A stretch of DNA of 64,000 bases. Source: JABCYV01 sp963696025. GTDB taxonomy: Bacteria; Acidobacteriota; Terriglobia; Terriglobales; Acidobacteriaceae. The stretch covers positions 744,001 through 808,000 of the forward strand of contig CAVOII010000014.1 in NCBI GenBank assembly GCA_963696025.1. Direction: 5' to 3'. The notes under the pieces were generated by a model, which was not told where the DNA came from, made no database searches, and saw only the letters and a program-made list of their open reading frames with translations. Made by a program: the position numbers and the translations under genes. This document shows, in pieces, positions 25,506-35,550 of the stretch (its first letter is position 1; each line of letters opens with the position of its first letter).

Positions 25506-26585
25506 TTGCGCATGCAAAAGATCACTTTTGAGAGGGAGCCAAATCTTGCTGAGAGTGCACAACAGTGCGGACCGCCTCCCACGGCGGGAGAGATGCAAGC
25601 CAGTGGGCAAATCAGTGCGGCGACGAAACCACGCTTACGACGGTTGTTGGCATGGAGCCGCCGAAACGGAGGACGCGAACTCTGGGACTGGGCGCGGTGC
25701 AAGCGGGTAACTCTTCCAATGGTAGAGCATTTAGCTGAAGTTCTGATGACTCTCGATACACCTACGTTAAACGTCTTGGACGCGGAACAAACAACGGAGC
25801 CTCCCATTTTCCTGCTTGCTGCTGGTTGGAGATCAGGCTCAACTCTGCTTCAACGTATTTTGGTTACTGACCCGCGCCTGCTTCTCTGGGGCGAACCGTT
25901 CGGCGAAATGGCGCTGGTGTCCGGAATTGTCGAGATGCTGATTCGGATTTCCACATTCCCCGGACTTGAAGGACTCTATGCGCAACACAAACTGACGTCA
26001 TCGTCGCTGGCGAGGTCGTGGATCGCCAACCTTTATCCTCCGGGCGACGATTTCCGGCGCGCTCTTCGAAGGCTGTTCGATCGATGGCTTGGCGAACCCG
26101 CGCGCGAGCGAGGTTTTGTCCGCTGGGGTTTCAAAGAGGTTCGGCTGAGCGCGGTTGAAGCAACCTTCCTGCATTGGCTGTACCCGCAAGCCAAATTCGT
26201 ACTTCTGGCACGTCATCCATACGACTGCTACCGATCGTTGTCAGATTCGGGCTGGCATCACATCTACTATCGGCGCCCTGACATTCGCGTCGACTCGGCC
26301 GCCGGGATCGCCAGACACTGGAATCGGGTAGTGACAAGTTGGTCCGAGCTGCCCGTGGGATTCCCATCCTTCCACGTAAAATATGAAGACCTGATTAGCA
26401 GCGCCTTCGACTTCCGCAAACTGGAGTCATGGCTCGGCGTTGAGATCGAGGAGGATATCGCACTCTCCGTTCGGGTGCGCCCCACAGCTGTGCGAAGTCG
26501 GCTTAGCTGGTGCGAGCGTATGATCATTTCTCACGAGGCAGCAACCGGAATGCGAGTGCTTGGATATTCCGAATCGCTGTCGTGA
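25506..26585 (+). CDS. PAPS-dependent sulfotransferase family protein
   Basis: Transfers sulfate from PAPS to an unknown acceptor. The core has the 5'-phosphosulfate loop LLAAGWRSGSTLLQRIL (about residues 103-119) and the 3'-phosphate motif KFVLLARHPYDCYRSL (about 230-245). A later segment FHVKYEDLISS is the usual YEDL of sulfotransferases. The first ~90 residues have no recognised domain, and their start is uncertain: TTG 25506 or ATG 25512, neither with a clear ribosome site. No signal peptide is visible, so it is cytoplasmic. No capsule or polyketide genes adjoin, so the acceptor cannot be guessed. It is cargo of the tRNA-Cys island and complete in its motifs. Confidence 0.8.
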   Translation: MRMQKITFEREPNLAESAQQCGPPPTAGEMQASGQISAATKPRLRRLLAWSRRNGGRELWDWARCKRVTLPMVEHLAEVLMTLDTPTLNVLDAEQTTEPPIFLLAAGWRSGSTLLQRILVTDPRLLLWGEPFGEMALVSGIVEMLIRISTFPGLEGLYAQHKLTSSSLARSWIANLYPPGDDFRRALRRLFDRWLGEPARERGFVRWGFKEVRLSAVEATFLHWLYPQAKFVLLARHPYDCYRSLSDSGWHHIYYRRPDIRVDSAAGIARHWNRVVTSWSELPVGFPSFHVKYEDLISSAFDFRKLESWLGVEIEEDIALSVRVRPTAVRSRLSWCERMIISHEAATGMRVLGYSESLS

Positions 26586-26739
26586 CTTTGCTCAATTAGT
26601 TCCGCGCGGGTCGTCCGCGCACCTTTGCTCGGGCGTGGGAGCCGACATTGGAATCATTTCACGCAATATAAAAAGGCGCCCAGTTTTGCGGTACGGTGTG
26701 AGTGTTCGGATCGCCAACCTAGCGAAAAGGAGCGCCTTT

Positions 26740-27560
26740 ATGAATCAGGAAAAGTATATCGGCATGGACGTTCATCAGGCCACTATTTCCGCTGCCGTGA
26801 TGGATGCTCATGGCAAGCTGCTCATGGAATGCCTGCTGGAGACCAAAGCGGACACGATGGTTGAGTTCATCCAAGGGTTACACGGGACTCTGTCCCTGAC
26901 CTTCGAGGAAGGAACCTCGGCTGCCTGGCTACACCATCTCCCGAAACCCCATATCAGCCGGCTGGAAGTTTGCGATCCGCGAAAGGCGGCTCTGTTGAAA
27001 GAGGGCAACAAGAGTGACCGGATCGACGCGCAAAAGCTGGCCGAGTGGTTACGCACCAACCAACTCAAGCCGGTGTACCACGAAGAGCATGGAATACGCG
27101 CCTTAAAAGAGTTGGCCCGGAGCTATCTGACGATCACCAAAGATGTGACCCGCGTGATGAATCGGATCAAAGCCCTGTACCGTAGCTGGGCCATTCCCTG
27201 CAGTGGCGCCGGCGTCTATGCTCCCCGTCATCGCGCCGAGTGGCTGGCCAAGCTCGGGGAACCAGGAGTTCGGGTTCGAGCCGAGCATTTATACCAGCAA
27301 CTCGATAGTCTGCAGCCCCTGCGTCTTGCAAGCACGAGGTGAGCTCCTGCGGGAGAGTTAGCAGCATCCTGGGGTGAAGTTACTTCGTCAGATTCCTTCC
27401 ATCGGTCCGATTCAGGCTACCTTGCTGGTTGCATGGCTGCAGACACCCCAGCGTTTCCGTAGCAAGCGGCAGCTCTGGGCCTACAGCGGTTTCGCGGTCG
27501 AGACTCACGACAGCGGCGAGTACCGCTGTGTGAGAGGCAAACTGGTGGTGGTCGGTGGGG
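26740..27560 (+). pseudogene. IS110-family transposase, frameshifted and 3'-truncated
   Basis: The ATG at 26740 follows AAAAGGAGCG. The N-terminal RuvC-like DEDD domain is present: EKYIGMDVHQATISAAVMDA, LSLTFEEGTSAAWLHH, and KSDRIDAQKLAEWLRTNQ. The frame leaves the family after LYQQLDSLQPLRL, and a TAG follows at 27359-27361. The Transposase_20 domain resumes as LLRQIPSIGPIQATLLVAWL and SKRQLWAYSGFAVETHDSGE. It is lost after YRCVRGKLVVV, before the conserved NHN-x-D tail. The DNA from there (27561-27907) has no recognised coding content. The element is inactive. Confidence 0.82.
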
Positions 27561-27907
27561 TTCTGGAGATGCTCGGTTCGAGAGGAGTATCAGTCAATGA
27601 GATCCGGCCCCGCGTGCTTTGGCACCGAGTCACCCATTTCACGGTATGCCCTCTCGGATAACCAGAAATAGCCATAGGCCACGAGCCTCGCATAGAACCA
27701 GGGTTGCCTGCGAAGCAACCAGCTCGCTTGCCGCTCTTTCGAACTCGATGGCATTGCCACCATCAGCAAAGAAACCCTTACGAGAATGGACAACCAGCCA
27801 AACTTCTCCACGGTTGCGAAACTACAGTGGGCTGGATCTCGAGAAAAAATCTCGCCTTCCGGTCGAGGCGGAGCTTTTTTTCTTGACATCCCTCCCCAGA
27901 AACAAAC
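27561..27907. other. IS-remnant junction region
   Basis: About 350 bases between two broken IS110 genes. A stem-like run near 27837-27890 (TCTCGAGAAAAAATCTCG, then GAGGCGGAGC followed by seven T) could be a terminator facing right or an IS end. No gene is visible. Confidence 0.35.
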
Positions 27908-28546
27908 TCAAGATTGCACCGCTACCGTGATCTGGAGGCCGAGTTTGACCGCCTTCTTTTGAAGTAAGTGGATTTGTTGTTGGCGGTATCGGTTCTCGTA
28001 GTACTCAGTCCCTTTGTCGACGTATCGTTGACCGTACTTCAGCATACGATAGACGAGTCGTGCGAGGCGGTGAGCCATGGCAGTGATGGCTTTGGGGGCA
28101 CCCAGCTTGGTGCGTAAACGACGGTATTGGGCTCCCAGGTAGCTGCGGCTGCGGATCAGATTCCTGGCAGCCAGCCGTAGCGCTGTGGCAGCGCGGTTGA
28201 CCACGTGCCGTGTGCCTTTGCCCAACAACTTGTCACCACTGATGCGGTTGTGCGGACATAGACCCTGAATCCAATACACCCCAGTCGACTGCAAGGCGAC
28301 CGTCTTTACTCCACAGCTTGCTAACCATTCCGCCAGACGGTACAAGTCTGCCGTAAAACACTCAAACCGGCGTACCGATTCCGGATCTCGGTCCGGCCGC
28401 ACGGCAACGTAATGCGCGCTGTTCCCCACATCGATTCCTGCCGCATGCGGATGAACTACTTCCAGTCCAGGATTTTCCGATCGCAATCGCCGTGCCCAGT
28501 TTTTCCTCTCCTTCCGGTTCCGCCACAACTTGTTGCCTGCCGTCAT
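27908..28546 (-). pseudogene. IS110-family transposase with a large in-frame internal deletion
   Basis: A 212-residue open frame. Residues 1-93 are the DEDD N-terminus (HPHAAGIDVGNSAHYVAVRP, TVALQSTGVYWI). This passes directly into the C-terminal tail of the same family (LCPHNRISGDKLLGKGTRHV, APKAITAMAHRLARLVYRML, EYYENRYRQQQIHLLQKK). Full-length relatives are about 430-450 residues, so roughly 230 central residues are gone. These include the rest of the DEDD domain and most of Transposase_20. The junction (YWI-QGLCP) keeps the frame. The product cannot be a working recombinase. The sequence is unrelated at close range to the IS110 copy at 26740. Confidence 0.82.
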
Positions 28547-29135
28547 CGCTACGCTCCTCGCTGAAAGATGGAATCCGGTTCGGGCCGGTGACGAAAGGTT
28601 TAGAAAATCTCCCCAACGGGGTCAAAGGGCCGTCGTATCGACTGCCCTTGCCACCATGCCAGCGATCGCCAGTACCGGAGCCATGCTTTTTACCGGGCAC
28701 AAAGGCACCAGTGGGAAGTCGGCCTTAGCTCGCCGAACCGAATCCTCGCCAAGTCTCACAGACAGTGCGGCGCCGCGACAAGTTTCTGGCACCAGTGACT
28801 GCGCCCAAGGCGCGATCAACTGCTTTTTATAGAACTCATTGACTTTCCGCTCACGTGCCTCACCCCGCATGGGGCAGTCTTAAGAGCCCAAAGGTTGGCC
28901 GAGCCGTTTTTCCCTGCAGCCCAACGCACTAAGGAGACTGGTCTCTTGCTCGATTACGATATTGGGCTTTAGTCCCACTCTGTAATGCAACGTTCCACGA
29001 GTGTTATCTTCTCCCCAGCAATCGACTGCAAGCGCCAGATGAAAGTTCCAACTTCCCACAAGCCGACTTCTGGACCGTGTCGCGACGATTCTTTCCAGTT
29101 ACGCAACTTCGGGTTAGCCCGTCCCTAGGAACAAC
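28547..29135. other. Island intergenic region
   Basis: About 590 bases with no gene supported on either strand; the open frames have no ribosome sites or family motifs. The part next to 28546 is presumably the non-coding end of the IS110 element, which in active IS110 elements carries the bridge RNA. No structure could be confirmed by eye. Confidence 0.3.
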
Positions 29136-29345
29136 TCAGCGAGACGAAATACTATCAAGCGCGAACAGTATGGCCGCCAAACAAAGGATGACACCAAACG
29201 CCCGATACCACTGAACGAACAAGGACTTTTGCGGGGGAGCCAATTTCGCAAGACGCTCTGATCCCCAAATTGCAGCCGCCCTCTTTGGTGCGACCACAGC
29301 AAAGACTCCAAGAGCTAGCGCGACGGCACTGACCACCAGGTTCAT
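29136..29345 (-). CDS. Small membrane protein downstream of the RND pump
   Basis: A 69-residue protein from ATG 29345, preceded by GGGGATGAA and starting 13 bases after the pump's stop, so probably co-transcribed. It has two hydrophobic helices (NLVVSAVALALGVFAVVAP and FGVILCLAAILFALD) separated by a basic stretch, KRAAAIWGSERLAKL. The spacing resembles small DUF-type inner-membrane proteins. The family is not identified and the role is unknown. Confidence 0.6.
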   Translation of the reverse strand: MNLVVSAVALALGVFAVVAPKRAAAIWGSERLAKLAPPQKSLFVQWYRAFGVILCLAAILFALDSISSR

Positions 29346-29358
29346 TTCATCCCCGGCT

Positions 29359-32300
29359 TCAATCCACATGCTCGCCCACGTCGAACCCTTCTTCGGAAGG
29401 TGGAAGCACGTCTCGTTCACCTGCGATCCAAACATACAGCGTGGGCAACAGGAAGATGCTCATCACCAAGTCGGCTATCAAGCCTCCCACGATGACGATT
29501 GCAAAGGGCCGCTGTGAATCGGAACCAATCGCATGCGACAGAGCGGCAGGCAGCAAACCGAGAGTCGCCACCAGCATGGTCATCATGATGGGCCGCAGAC
29601 GGAGCACAGCCCCCTCAACCGCGGCATCCTCGATTGAGTATCGCCGTGCTCGAAGCTGATTGATGTACTCCAGCATGATGACTCCCGTCTGCACGGACAC
29701 GCCGAACAGCGCCAAGAAGCCAACACCGGAGGAAACACTAAAGTTGGTGCCGGAGATCAGCAGGGCAAGCAGACCGCCGATTCGAGCCATAGCAACGTTC
29801 GCAAGGATCAGCAATGCCCACTTGAAGGATTTGAACATCGTATAAAGGATGATGAAGATAAGCAGGATCGTGATGGGCAACACGATAAGCAATCGCTCGT
29901 CCGCCCGTTTCTGACTTTCGTATTCCCCCTCCCAATCGATGTGGTAGCCGGGCGGTAGTTTGATCTGTTCGGTGACCTTCTTCATTGCTTCTTCGACGGC
30001 GCCGCCCAGGTCACGGCCTCGGACGCTGTACTTGATCGCAACGTAACGTTGATTGCCCTCGCGATAGATTTCGGAACCGCCATCGTTCTCCTCGATCTTG
30101 CAGAGCTGCGCCAGCGATACGCGTTCCCCGGAAGGCGATAGCAGACGAATTCTCTCGATTGCTTCCTTCGTATCCCGGTATTTCGGGAGATAGCGCAATA
30201 CGAGGTCGTATCGCGCCTCGCCCTTAAGAACCTGGGTGAGCGCGTTGCCTCCAACAGCGGTCTGAATCGCATCCTGCACGTCCGCGACGTTGATCTGGTA
30301 GCGAGCCGCCGCGTCGCGGTTAACAGTCACGTTCAAGTTGGGCTGGCCCAGCACATGAAAGACTCCAAGGTCCTCGATGCCCTGAACACTTCCCATGATC
30401 CTGGCTATCTGGTCGCTCTTCTCTTCAAGAGTCTTCAAGTCATCGCCGTAGACCTTAGTTGCCAGCTCGCCCTTCACTCCGCTGACTGCTTCCTCCATGT
30501 TGTCTTCGATAGGCTGCGAAAAACCCCAGACGGCGCCCGGAATCTTATTGAGCTCGCGATTAATGGCGGCGATCAGTTGGTCCTTGTTCTCGTGAAAGAT
30601 AGGACGCCATTTTTCTTTCGGCTTGAGGTCGACGAAATACTCCGTATTGAAGAAGCTCGTCGTGTCGGTGCCGTCATCCGGCCGTCCCGTTTGACTAGTG
30701 CATTGCGGGACTTCGGGGAAAGAGCAAAGTATGATCCGCGCTTGATTTGACACTCTGATCCCCTCGTCCGGCCCGGTGCTGGGCGCAAGTGTTCCCCGCA
30801 CCCAGAGCGCCCCTTCATCCAAGTGGGGCAGGAATTCAGAACCGATGACCCCGCCGAGCGCGAGGTAAAGTGCCACGACAAGGCCGAGCACGCCCACACC
30901 GACTGTGAGCACGCGCCGGCGAATTGCCCACCGAACTGCGATCCGGTAGTACTTGACCGAGAAATGCATGGCTGGATTGCTCCACTCCTTCGCGCCCTTC
31001 GCGAAGGCGAAGCTAGCCAGCACCGGTGCAATCACAATCGAGAACAGCAAGGCCCCGAGCAGCGCAAACGCTACGGTCCACGCCATGGGATGAAACAGCC
31101 TTCCCTCCACGCGCTGCAGCGTAAAAATGGGCAAGTAAGCAGTAATAATGATGGCGATGGCGTAGAACACCGGCCGCTGCACTTCGTGCGAGGCGTCCCC
31201 GATCCGTTCGTTGGGTGTTTTAATCCCGTTCTTCAGGCCCAAGTGGCGTACGATGTTTTCGATCATCACGACCGCGCCATCCACCACCATGCCGAAATCC
31301 AGTGCGCCGAGAGACAGAAGGTTTGCGGGAATGTGCCTCAGGTTCAAACAAATGGATGCAAACAGTAGCGAGAACGGAATCGTGGCCGCCACGATCAGCG
31401 CTCCCTGGACATTGCCGAGGAATATAAGAAGGATGATCGATACCAGAATCATCCCTTCCAGCAGGTTGTGCAGCACGGTATGACTGGTGAAATGAACCAG
31501 ATCGCTACGGTCGATGAAGGGCACGACCTTCACTCCCGGAGGCAGAATATGATTGTTGAGTTGTTCCACTTTCTTGTGGATACCCTGCAGGGCCGTGTCC
31601 GCCGCAGCGCCCTTCCTTAACAGCACGATGCCTGACACCACATCGTCGTTATCAACGATCTTCCCGTCTTCACGGTGAATGCCTTTCGCAAACTGTCCCA
31701 GCCGGATCTTTGAACCCTGGGAGACCTCGGCAATGTCCTTCAACCGGAGCGGTGTGCCGTTCTTGGTCAGGATGACCGTCCGCTCGATGTCCTGGGCACG
31801 ATCGACCAACCCTACCGAGCGTACGTTGATCTGCTGCAGGCCTTCCTGGATGAAGCTTCCGCCCGCGTTTACATTGTTGTTCGTGAGTTGCTGCTCGACC
31901 TGAGCCAGACTCAAGCCGTATGCCACGAGTTTGTTTGGGTCAACGCGAACCTGGTATTCACGCGTCGGTCCCCCGAAGCTGGCCACGTCAACAACGTCTG
32001 GCACAGATTTGAAATTCTTCTCAATGACCCAGTCTTCGATGGACTTCAGCTCCATCGGGTCATATGCGGGATTTGTGCTGCGCAACGTAAAGAAATAGAT
32101 TTGGCCGACCGGACTCCAGTCGGTACCCATTTGCGGCACTACGCCCGGCGGCAGCGTGACTTGGCTCAGCCGCTCCAGCACCCGCTCGCGGTTCCAGTCG
32201 TTGTCCGATTCGTCGTCGAAAATCAGCTTCAGGTCTGAAAGTCCGAACAGCGAAAACGAACGCAGATGCACGACATGCGGGATACCGTTCATCACGACTT

Positions 32301-32508
32301 CCAATGGAATCGTGACCTGCTGTTCAATCTGTTCCGCGGAAATCCCCGCCCACTGCGTAATAACCTCAACGTAGTTGTCCGCCACATCGGGATAGGCTTC
32401 AATCGGAAGATTCCGAAACGCAACAATGCCTCCGGCGAAAACCAGCAGCGCGAAAGCCAGCACGAGCAGGCGATTGCTCAGGGCAAAATCAACGACTCGA
32501 CGAATCAT
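29359..32508 (-). CDS. CusA/CzcA-type heavy-metal efflux RND pump
   Basis: An inner-membrane proton-driven exporter of about 1049 residues. It opens MIRRVVDFALSNRLLVL and ENYVE-type NLPIEAYPDVADNYVEV, as in the HME-RND group. TM4 reads SLGALDFGMVVDGAVVMIEN, containing the DFG-x3-DGA-x3-EN relay typical of metal pumps. Two large periplasmic loops carry porter-domain motifs (SVPDVVDVASFGGPTREYQV), and the C-terminal membrane half is intact. Metal specificity (Cu/Ag versus Co/Zn/Cd) cannot be read safely. The usual CzcB adaptor and CzcC outer-membrane partner are absent on both sides, so it must borrow them or be an orphan. Island cargo. Confidence 0.92.
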   Translation of the reverse strand: MIRRVVDFALSNRLLVLAFALLVFAGGIVAFRNLPIEAYPDVADNYVEVITQWAGISAEQIEQQVTIPLEVVMNGIPHVVHLRSFSLFGLSDLKLIFDDESDNDWNRERVLERLSQVTLPPGVVPQMGTDWSPVGQIYFFTLRSTNPAYDPMELKSIEDWVIEKNFKSVPDVVDVASFGGPTREYQVRVDPNKLVAYGLSLAQVEQQLTNNNVNAGGSFIQEGLQQINVRSVGLVDRAQDIERTVILTKNGTPLRLKDIAEVSQGSKIRLGQFAKGIHREDGKIVDNDDVVSGIVLLRKGAAADTALQGIHKKVEQLNNHILPPGVKVVPFIDRSDLVHFTSHTVLHNLLEGMILVSIILLIFLGNVQGALIVAATIPFSLLFASICLNLRHIPANLLSLGALDFGMVVDGAVVMIENIVRHLGLKNGIKTPNERIGDASHEVQRPVFYAIAIIITAYLPIFTLQRVEGRLFHPMAWTVAFALLGALLFSIVIAPVLASFAFAKGAKEWSNPAMHFSVKYYRIAVRWAIRRRVLTVGVGVLGLVVALYLALGGVIGSEFLPHLDEGALWVRGTLAPSTGPDEGIRVSNQARIILCSFPEVPQCTSQTGRPDDGTDTTSFFNTEYFVDLKPKEKWRPIFHENKDQLIAAINRELNKIPGAVWGFSQPIEDNMEEAVSGVKGELATKVYGDDLKTLEEKSDQIARIMGSVQGIEDLGVFHVLGQPNLNVTVNRDAAARYQINVADVQDAIQTAVGGNALTQVLKGEARYDLVLRYLPKYRDTKEAIERIRLLSPSGERVSLAQLCKIEENDGGSEIYREGNQRYVAIKYSVRGRDLGGAVEEAMKKVTEQIKLPPGYHIDWEGEYESQKRADERLLIVLPITILLIFIILYTMFKSFKWALLILANVAMARIGGLLALLISGTNFSVSSGVGFLALFGVSVQTGVIMLEYINQLRARRYSIEDAAVEGAVLRLRPIMMTMLVATLGLLPAALSHAIGSDSQRPFAIVIVGGLIADLVMSIFLLPTLYVWIAGERDVLPPSEEGFDVGEHVD

Positions 32509-32738
32509 TCATTGCTCCACGTGGTAACGGCTGCGGAGTCGATTGATTCGGTTCGACCCCTCCCAGGAAGTGAAGATGCGGGACTGGATTGCGTTATTGC
32601 GTATTGTGCAAGCACCATTCGCGCAGGGGCACTTATCTTTCAGTGCCCAACGCTATCTTTTGGTGAGCTGGACCCTATCTTTCGGCCATTTCTTCACCAT
32701 GAAGTTTCTTGGCGGTGCGAAGATGACGCACCATTAGA

Positions 32739-34181
32739 ATGGCCATGAAAGCCGCACGGCCCATCTATGCACGGCCCATGAAGAACATTCTGTCCATCTA
32801 CGCACCGGCCAACCGCACCATGCTCATCGTTGTTGCCGGTCTCTCGATAGCTGCGATAGCGGTGGCTGACTGGGCCACAAAGCCCTACATCTCCTTGGGA
32901 TTCCTCTATTTATTTCCTATCATGATTCTTGGCGGGTTCCTGCCAAGGATTCAGATCTTGGGGGTTGCGCTGGTGTGCGCGGTTCTGCAGGAAGCCTTCA
33001 GCAACCTCCCAGAAAATGAAGCGGTGATTCGCCTGCTGTTTAGCTCAGCGGGATTTGTTGGCACGGGACTATTTATTTCGGAACTGATCCGCAATCGCCG
33101 AATTGCGATGACGCACGTCGAAGAACTCGAAGGGCAGATCAAGCTGCGCCAAGACGCTGAAGAACAGTTGCGTTCGCTGGTCGAAAGCAGTCCTGCGGCG
33201 ATCGTAGCAATTGATTCGAGCGGCTGCGTTTTCCTGGCCAATGAAGCGGCTCAGCACTTGCTCGCTCCTGAAGGCAGGCCCCTCCAAGGCCAGGAAATCA
33301 ATTCGTACCTCCCAGCTTTGCAAACCGTTCTAAAGACCCAGCAGTCGCGCGTATTCCGAACCACTCTGCAGTGCACGGGCAAAAGGAGCGATGGAGAGGT
33401 TTTTCTGGCTGGCGTTTGGTTTTCGACTTACAGCACAATATCGGGCCCGCGACTGGCGGCCATCATTGTCGATCTTTCTGAGGATCTGCGAAATCGAGAG
33501 GATCTCAGTCTGGACTATTTGTTGAAGAACACCAGAATCTTGATGAGCGCTGTGGCCCATGAAATCCGCAATCTCTGCGGAGCGGTGCTGGTCGTGCATA
33601 AGAACCTCTCTCGAGTGAAAGAGCTTGAATCGAACGAGGATTTCAAGGCGCTGGGAGGCTTGATCCAGAGCTTGGAGAGGGTGTCTGCTCTGGAACTGGG
33701 TTCGGCCGCAGCGCAGAACGGAGATGTGGTTGAACTGACTTCTGTGGTAGACGAATTCCGGATTCTGATCGAAGCTGCTTACCACGAATCGAAGATTGAT
33801 GTGCGGTGGGACATTCAGGAATCATTGCCGTTGGTGTGGGCTGACCGCTACGGACTGATTCAGGTTTTCTTGAATCTGGCGAAGAACAGCCGCCGGGCTA
33901 TGGCGTCTACCGAGAAGAGGGAAATTCGAATCGCAGCGCGCGAAGAGAGGGGGACGGTCACAATTCGATTCGAAGATACTGGAACTGGTATCGCTGCACC
34001 AGAAAATCTTTTCCGGCCATTTCAGCGCGGCGCCGAATCGAGCGGTCTCGGGCTCTACGTCTCTAGGGCGATCATGCGCAGCTTTGGAGGAGAACTTTCC
34101 TACGAGCCGAGATCGGGAGGCTGCTGCTTCGCCGTGATCGTGCCCTTAGGCATTGCACAGGAGAAGGTGGCAAATGCCTGA
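32739..34181 (+). CDS. Membrane sensor histidine kinase with PAS domain
   Basis: About 480 residues. Membrane helices occupy about 27-110 (MLIVVAGLSIAAIAVADW, LGFLYLFPIMILGGFLP, and two more). A coiled coil (HVEELEGQIKLRQDAEEQL) leads to a PAS domain (about 145-250: SSPAAIVAIDSSGCVFLANE). The phospho-His is in SAVAHEIRNLCGAV (about 275), and the ATPase has FLNLAKNSRRAM (N box), FEDTGTGIAAPE (G1) and SSGLGLYVSRAI (G2). The start is uncertain between ATG 32739, 32745 and 32778. It overlaps the response regulator start by 8 bases, so the two form a pair. The signal is unknown. Confidence 0.9.
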   Translation: MAMKAARPIYARPMKNILSIYAPANRTMLIVVAGLSIAAIAVADWATKPYISLGFLYLFPIMILGGFLPRIQILGVALVCAVLQEAFSNLPENEAVIRLLFSSAGFVGTGLFISELIRNRRIAMTHVEELEGQIKLRQDAEEQLRSLVESSPAAIVAIDSSGCVFLANEAAQHLLAPEGRPLQGQEINSYLPALQTVLKTQQSRVFRTTLQCTGKRSDGEVFLAGVWFSTYSTISGPRLAAIIVDLSEDLRNREDLSLDYLLKNTRILMSAVAHEIRNLCGAVLVVHKNLSRVKELESNEDFKALGGLIQSLERVSALELGSAAAQNGDVVELTSVVDEFRILIEAAYHESKIDVRWDIQESLPLVWADRYGLIQVFLNLAKNSRRAMASTEKREIRIAAREERGTVTIRFEDTGTGIAAPENLFRPFQRGAESSGLGLYVSRAIMRSFGGELSYEPRSGGCCFAVIVPLGIAQEKVANA

Positions 34182-34830
34182 AACTTCGGCGAATACAGTG
34201 CGCCTGATGTTGTTAGACGATCACACCTTGTTTCGCGAGAGTGCAGGGCGGCTCCTCGCCGCAGAGCCGGGATTCGAGGTAGTGGCTCACTCCGGTACCA
34301 TTGAAGACGCTATCCACATTCTGCAGTGCAAGACGGTCGACATCGTACTCCTTGATTTCGATCTCGGCGCAAGTGACGGCCGGCAGTTTCTCCGATTGGC
34401 AAGGGAATACGGATTCCAGGGGAAGGTGCTGGTTGTGACTGCAGGTGTGGAACCAGAGGTAGCTACGGAGTTGATCCGCTCTGGAATTTCTGGAGTTTTC
34501 AGGAAACACGATTCTGCCGCGTTGCTGGCGCAAGCAATCCGTGACGTGATGGCTGGCAAGGTGTGTCTGGACCAGGAACAATTGCAAACGGCCCTGACCC
34601 ATCAGGTTGCCTCTCCGCAGCACAATCGAGCACGGTCGTTCACCGAACGAGAACAGCAGGTTCTGTCCTGTGTGTTCGAAGGGCTTGCCAACAAAGAGAT
34701 TGCGACCCGAATCGGAGTCTCGGAGAGTTCGGTTAAAGCGACCCTCCAGCAACTCTTCTCCAAGACCGGTGTTCGGACGCGCAGTCAATTGGTTCGCATT
34801 GTTCTGGAACAGCATCGAGACCAGATGTAG
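34174..34830 (+). CDS. LuxR/NarL-type response regulator
   Basis: ATG 34174 overlaps the kinase stop, with GGAGAAGGTGG just upstream. The receiver domain (about 8-125) has LMLLDDHTLFRESAGRLL, the phosphoacceptor in VDIVLLDFDLGASDG, the switch Thr in VLVVTAG and the Lys in GVFRKHDSAALL. The LuxR DNA-binding helix-turn-helix is at about 155-212: FTEREQQVLSCVFEGLANKE, IATRIGVSESSVKATLQQLF. It is phosphorylated by the preceding kinase and binds unknown promoters. The divergent CzcA gene 230 bases upstream of the kinase is a possible target (inference). Confidence 0.92.
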   Translation: MPETSANTVRLMLLDDHTLFRESAGRLLAAEPGFEVVAHSGTIEDAIHILQCKTVDIVLLDFDLGASDGRQFLRLAREYGFQGKVLVVTAGVEPEVATELIRSGISGVFRKHDSAALLAQAIRDVMAGKVCLDQEQLQTALTHQVASPQHNRARSFTEREQQVLSCVFEGLANKEIATRIGVSESSVKATLQQLFSKTGVRTRSQLVRIVLEQHRDQM

Positions 34831-34912
34831 TTGTGCTTATCTTTCGGTGATTTTTCTGTCCGGGTTTCTTCAGCAGTACTTGGCGATGGCCAGATAGGTC
34901 TTCTCGACGCGG

Positions 34913-35550
34913 TCAATTGACGTCTCGATAAAACGGCAGCACCGACTGTCCACCTTCCCGAAACTTGAAGTCCACCCAGGTGGTGATGTTGGTTTTGACC
35001 ACGTCGTTCGGTACCGGGAGCTGGGTTCGCGGATCAATCGGCACGCCCATCACTCGTACACCTGACCCAAAGGTTACTCCTGGCCCCCACGACACTCCGC
35101 CTCCTGACCCTGTAACCGTAACGTGTCGGCTTTCCGTCTTGGTCTGTTCTACGAGATCTTGATGCTTGTTTTCATTGTTAAGGCGATTGAACTGACCCAG
35201 CCACACATCTCGAAACGGCTGCATTGACTCCAGAATTTCAAAGACCGCTTCGCAGTTCACTTCTAGGCTGGGATAATCACGCTTATCGCCTGTGCAGACT
35301 CCGCAGAAGTTTGCCGGATAGGGAAGTACAGCTTGGCCGGCTTTTTAGCACCTTTGCAGAAAGCCTCGAATAGCTCCTGGGCCAAGAAATCAAGGCACGA
35401 CCGGAGGTTTTCGAAAATGTTTTTGATGTCGACTTTGAGATCGTCCCGAATGACTAGCTCGTGCAACGAGGTTTCGTAAGCTTTCTTGAGATCAGCCAAG
35501 CCTTCTCGCGACTTCCGGATCAGTGCTTCGATGCTCGCGGCACGTTTCAT
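34913..35550 (-). pseudogene. Hypothetical protein split by a frameshift
   Basis: The first frame (35550-35263) starts MKRAASIEALIRKSREGLAD and contains KNIFENLRSCLDFLAQELFE and AKLYFPIRQT. It then meets a stop 18 codons later. The second frame (ending 34913) continues DYPSLEVNCEAVFEILESMQ, PFRDVWLGQFNRLNNENKHQ and a Gly-rich beta region. A helix pair followed by LYFPI, a short helix, then QP-(F/Y)-x2-x-WL-x2-L-x2-L-N-x2-NKH is the order of one known type of uncharacterised bacterial protein, so I read the two frames as one gene broken near 35270-35300. Function unknown. Confidence 0.6.
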
